Assembly: GCA_024681175.1 (NCBI GenBank)
Contig: JAILBI010000169.1
Span: forward strand, 1 to 8,241
DNA from: Acholeplasmatales bacterium
Lineage (GTDB): Bacteria > Bacillota_I > Bacilli_A > Acholeplasmatales > Anaeroplasmataceae
Direction: 5' to 3'
Length of the DNA stretch: 8,241 nt
Part shown: positions 5,691-8,241 of the stretch, piece after piece
How positions within the stretch are numbered: the stretch's first letter is position 1
Layout: the number at the start of each line of letters is the position of its first letter
Notes under the pieces: generated by a model
Databases searched by the model: none
Seen by the model: the letters and a program-made list of their open reading frames with translations, nothing else
Told to the model about the DNA's origin: nothing
Position numbers and translations under genes: made by a program

Positions 5691-8241
5691 ATGAAAAGTA
5701 ATAGAAAATTATATATACTCCCAGAATTAAATAATAATTTAAATGATAGACTTAAGCATATCGACAATGGTATTTCAGATGATGAATTAATACCAGAAGG
5801 TGTAAGCTTTAATGTTAATTATAATAGAGATGTAATTAAAAAAATTAAAAGATTTGAAGATTTTTTAGCTCAATCGTCTAATGAAGAAATAAGTAATTAT
5901 TTTAAAACTCATGATGAAATTAAATCACTTGATTTAAAATATCAAAATCTAAAATCATACACACCAAGCGATTCATATTTTAGTTTGATATTTTATGAAT
6001 CAAAAGGCTTTTTAAAGGATTATGAATATAAATTACTATATTTATTACCAAAAGATAAAGATTTTAATTTTGATTATAAACAAGATATTTCTAAATGCGT
6101 TGAATTAAAAGATGAATATATCCCAACTGAAGCCCAAAGAAGAATTGCCAACTTCCCTAGATACAATGTTGTAATAGGCGCTGCTGGTACTGGTAAGACT
6201 GACGTTGCGATACATTCTTATATTAATGCCATACCACTAAATAATATTAAATCATCAACTATAAGAGATGATGTTTTAATTACTTATTCAAAAAAATTAA
6301 GTGATTATGTTACTTATATATTAGATATATTTTGGAATGATTATAAAAACCCAATAAAGAAAAATGTTTATACTACTACAGATTTCTTTATTCAGGTATT
6401 AGCTGATTCAAATATTAATATTGATGGCTATAATATCAAAGATAATAAATATTATAAAAATAATTCAAAAGAATTATTAAATGATAATATAGCTGATTTA
6501 AAAACTTATAATAATTGGTGCGAATCAGGCTTTGTCAATATGAATAAAGCTTTAGCCCCTAATCTAAATTCAATCATTGAAAAATATGGTATTGATTACC
6601 CATATTTATTCTACAGAGGTATTTATAAAGGTAAGATTATAAATAAGGTATCAGATTCTGAAATCTTAGATCATTTCGTAAATGAATATAAATTTAGTGA
6701 AAATGAATTTATATCAACTAGAAGATTACTTGATAATTATATAGAAAATTGTGATGAAATAGCTGATTATGATGAATTTAAAGCATGGTATAAAGAGTCT
6801 TTTAAAAGATATTCAAATGATTTTAAATTAATTCCTCAGAGATTTAAGGAAGTTGATGACTTAAATAAATTATTATTTGATTATTTCGATTTTGTTAATC
6901 CTATTAGACAATCAAAAAAATATATTGATTATTTTGATTTATTTAAAAGAGAAGCTTTATTAATTGAAGGATATCGTGGACAGACTAGAAAAGATTTTGA
7001 TGATGAAATAAAAGTATTATATGAAATGTGTAATGCTTATCAAAAATATCTAGAAAGTAATAATTTATATGACGATAATGATTTAGCTTATTTAGTAACT
7101 AATAATTTAGATAAAATATTATCTAAAGGCATATTTAACAATATCATTGTCGATGAATTCCAGGATATGACCGAACGTCAAATTGATTTAATTGTCAAAT
7201 TGACATATGATGAAAATTCAAATGGTGTATGTCACATATTTGGTGATTTTGAACAGACAATCAACCCAACATTTTTACAGATGGAACATATCGAAACTAT
7301 TTATTTAGTTAATGATATTGATAATTATGAAAAACAAATATTATCTTCATCATTTAGATATTCACGTGCCATTTGTAAAGAATTAGAAGCCTTAAGAGAA
7401 TTAGGCAAGAAAATATTTGGTACTGAAGATGTTAAAACATATGTACCACTTGTAAGTAACGTAAGTAAAGAATTTGAAACTAATGGTAATTTATTATTAG
7501 ATATAAATAAGGGTAATGATATTGTAAAAGATGTAATTAAAGCTAAAAATGTCAACAATGTCATGTTTATAGTTGCCGATTTTAAAGCTAAATTAGAATT
7601 AATTAATAATTTTAAATGTAATCCTGATAAAGTATTTACAGTAAGTGAATCTAAAGGTAGAGAAGAAGATTTCGTAATAGTTTATAAATTATGTTCATCA
7701 AAAAGTGAAGAATATGAAAATCTATTTAGTGATGATATGTCATATTCACGTGCCGGAAGAATATTTTATAATCAATTATATGTAGGTATTACACGTTGTA
7801 AAATTAATTTCTTACAAATAGAAGATGAATCCTTAATTGGCCCTAAGACAAAAGAGGCATTAACTAATGTAATTGCCTTACTTGAAGATGATAATGTAGC
7901 CTTATTTAAAGAAGAATTATTATCTCAAAAAGCTAATTTCTATTTTAGGGCAATCGATTCACTAAAGAATTTAGATTTTAACGCTGTTAAAGATAATCTA
8001 TCATTTTATTCTGGTGATGATATATTAAATATAAGACCATTAATTAAATTGATTGATGATCAAGTAAATGGTATAGATTCTAAAATAGAATTATATAAAT
8101 ATGCCAATAATTATAAAGCTAAGAAGAGATATGATTTAGCTCGTGTAATTTATATTGTATTAGATAATAATGATATGAATATAATGTTAAACATAAGAGA
8201 AAATATCAACACTGATATTTATACAGATAACGATATTAGAA
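5691..8241 (+). CDS. Large superfamily I (UvrD-like) ATP-dependent helicase, 3' end outside window
   Basis: Open for 850 codons from ATG 5691 to the window edge. The start is fixed by AAGGAGG (5679-5685) at 5-nt spacing. After about 140 N-terminal residues of unknown type comes a Q-motif-like YIPTEAQRRIAN, then Walker A GAAGTGKT (163-170), motif Ia DVLITYSKKLSDYV and a long helical insertion (about 240-470). Next are LYDDNDLAYLV just before Walker B VDEFQD (488-492), motif III GDFEQTI (518-524), motif IV SSSFRYSR (Arg556), motif V SESKGREEDFVIVY (652-665) and motif VI YVGITR (697-702) with the arginine finger Arg702. All ATPase motifs look intact. DEFQD and the motif VI form point to the UvrD-like branch; the LYDDNDL and LYVGITR context also recalls TRANK1-type helicases with TPR tails. 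After about 740 the chain is helical, with possible TPR-like repeats (YANNYKAKKRYDLARVIYIV). The role, such as repair, RNA polymerase rescue or phage defence, cannot be decided here. Confidence 0.92.
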   Translation, partial: MKSNRKLYILPELNNNLNDRLKHIDNGISDDELIPEGVSFNVNYNRDVIKKIKRFEDFLAQSSNEEISNYFKTHDEIKSLDLKYQNLKSYTPSDSYFSLIFYESKGFLKDYEYKLLYLLPKDKDFNFDYKQDISKCVELKDEYIPTEAQRRIANFPRYNVVIGAAGTGKTDVAIHSYINAIPLNNIKSSTIRDDVLITYSKKLSDYVTYILDIFWNDYKNPIKKNVYTTTDFFIQVLADSNINIDGYNIKDNKYYKNNSKELLNDNIADLKTYNNWCESGFVNMNKALAPNLNSIIEKYGIDYPYLFYRGIYKGKIINKVSDSEILDHFVNEYKFSENEFISTRRLLDNYIENCDEIADYDEFKAWYKESFKRYSNDFKLIPQRFKEVDDLNKLLFDYFDFVNPIRQSKKYIDYFDLFKREALLIEGYRGQTRKDFDDEIKVLYEMCNAYQKYLESNNLYDDNDLAYLVTNNLDKILSKGIFNNIIVDEFQDMTERQIDLIVKLTYDENSNGVCHIFGDFEQTINPTFLQMEHIETIYLVNDIDNYEKQILSSSFRYSRAICKELEALRELGKKIFGTEDVKTYVPLVSNVSKEFETNGNLLLDINKGNDIVKDVIKAKNVNNVMFIVADFKAKLELINNFKCNPDKVFTVSESKGREEDFVIVYKLCSSKSEEYENLFSDDMSYSRAGRIFYNQLYVGITRCKINFLQIEDESLIGPKTKEALTNVIALLEDDNVALFKEELLSQKANFYFRAIDSLKNLDFNAVKDNLSFYSGDDILNIRPLIKLIDDQVNGIDSKIELYKYANNYKAKKRYDLARVIYIVLDNNDMNIMLNIRENINTDIYTDNDIR

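Noticed and set aside
7325..7564. Open frame of 79 codons on the - strand inside the helicase gene
   Set aside because: It is antisense to the region between helicase motifs IV and V, which is clearly coding on the + strand; its Leu/Ser/Thr-rich content is that of a shadow frame.
1..8241. Mycoplasma genetic code (UGA as tryptophan)
   Set aside because: TGA ends the LRAT-like and ROK genes exactly at overlaps with the next starts, and tryptophan is encoded by TGG, so UGA is a stop.

Overview
The window looks like chromosomal DNA of a very AT-rich, compact Gram-positive-type bacterium, a low-GC Bacillota or Mycoplasmatota such as the uncultured gut Bacilli/Mollicutes groups. All recognised genes lie on the + strand and coding density is very high. 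Codons are A/T-ending, Shine-Dalgarno sites are AGGAGG-like and promoters are sigma-A-like. UGA works as a stop codon: two genes end in TGA inside GTGA and ATGA overlaps, and tryptophan is TGG. The genetic code is therefore the standard bacterial code, not the Mycoplasma code. The lineage is inferred from composition and style, not from a search.

Layout: (1) 1-317, the C-terminal end of a surface protein with a single membrane anchor. (2) 362-1702, mnmE, the tRNA-modification GTPase, with its own near-consensus promoter that reaches back into the previous gene's last codons. (3) 1779-2956, a two-gene unit of an unrecognised cytosolic protein and a protein with two membrane segments, closed by a clear terminator. 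(4) 3050-5018, three genes joined by 4-nt overlaps: an LRAT-like (NCEHF) cysteine hydrolase/acyltransferase, a ROK-family sugar kinase, and a zinc-ribbon protein that looks like a catalytically broken transposase. (5) 5137-5604, an Lrp/AsnC regulator with a perfect consensus promoter, a 15-bp dyad just upstream of it, and a strong terminator. (6) 5691 to the window end, a large superfamily I (UvrD-like) helicase, cut off by the window after 850 residues.

Two upstream in-frame starts are rejected (mnmE at 329, lrp at 5098) because they lie on or before the -10 box and so precede the predicted transcription start. Every promoter seen predicts a leader of only about 16-21 nt, leaving no room for riboswitches or leader peptides. 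The genes do not form one obvious pathway. The most interesting parts are the LRAT-ROK-transposase-like operon, the helicase with its extra N- and C-terminal regions, and the probable autoregulatory site of the Lrp gene. There is no RNA gene, CRISPR array or intact insertion sequence, and no gene-free stretch above 300 bases.
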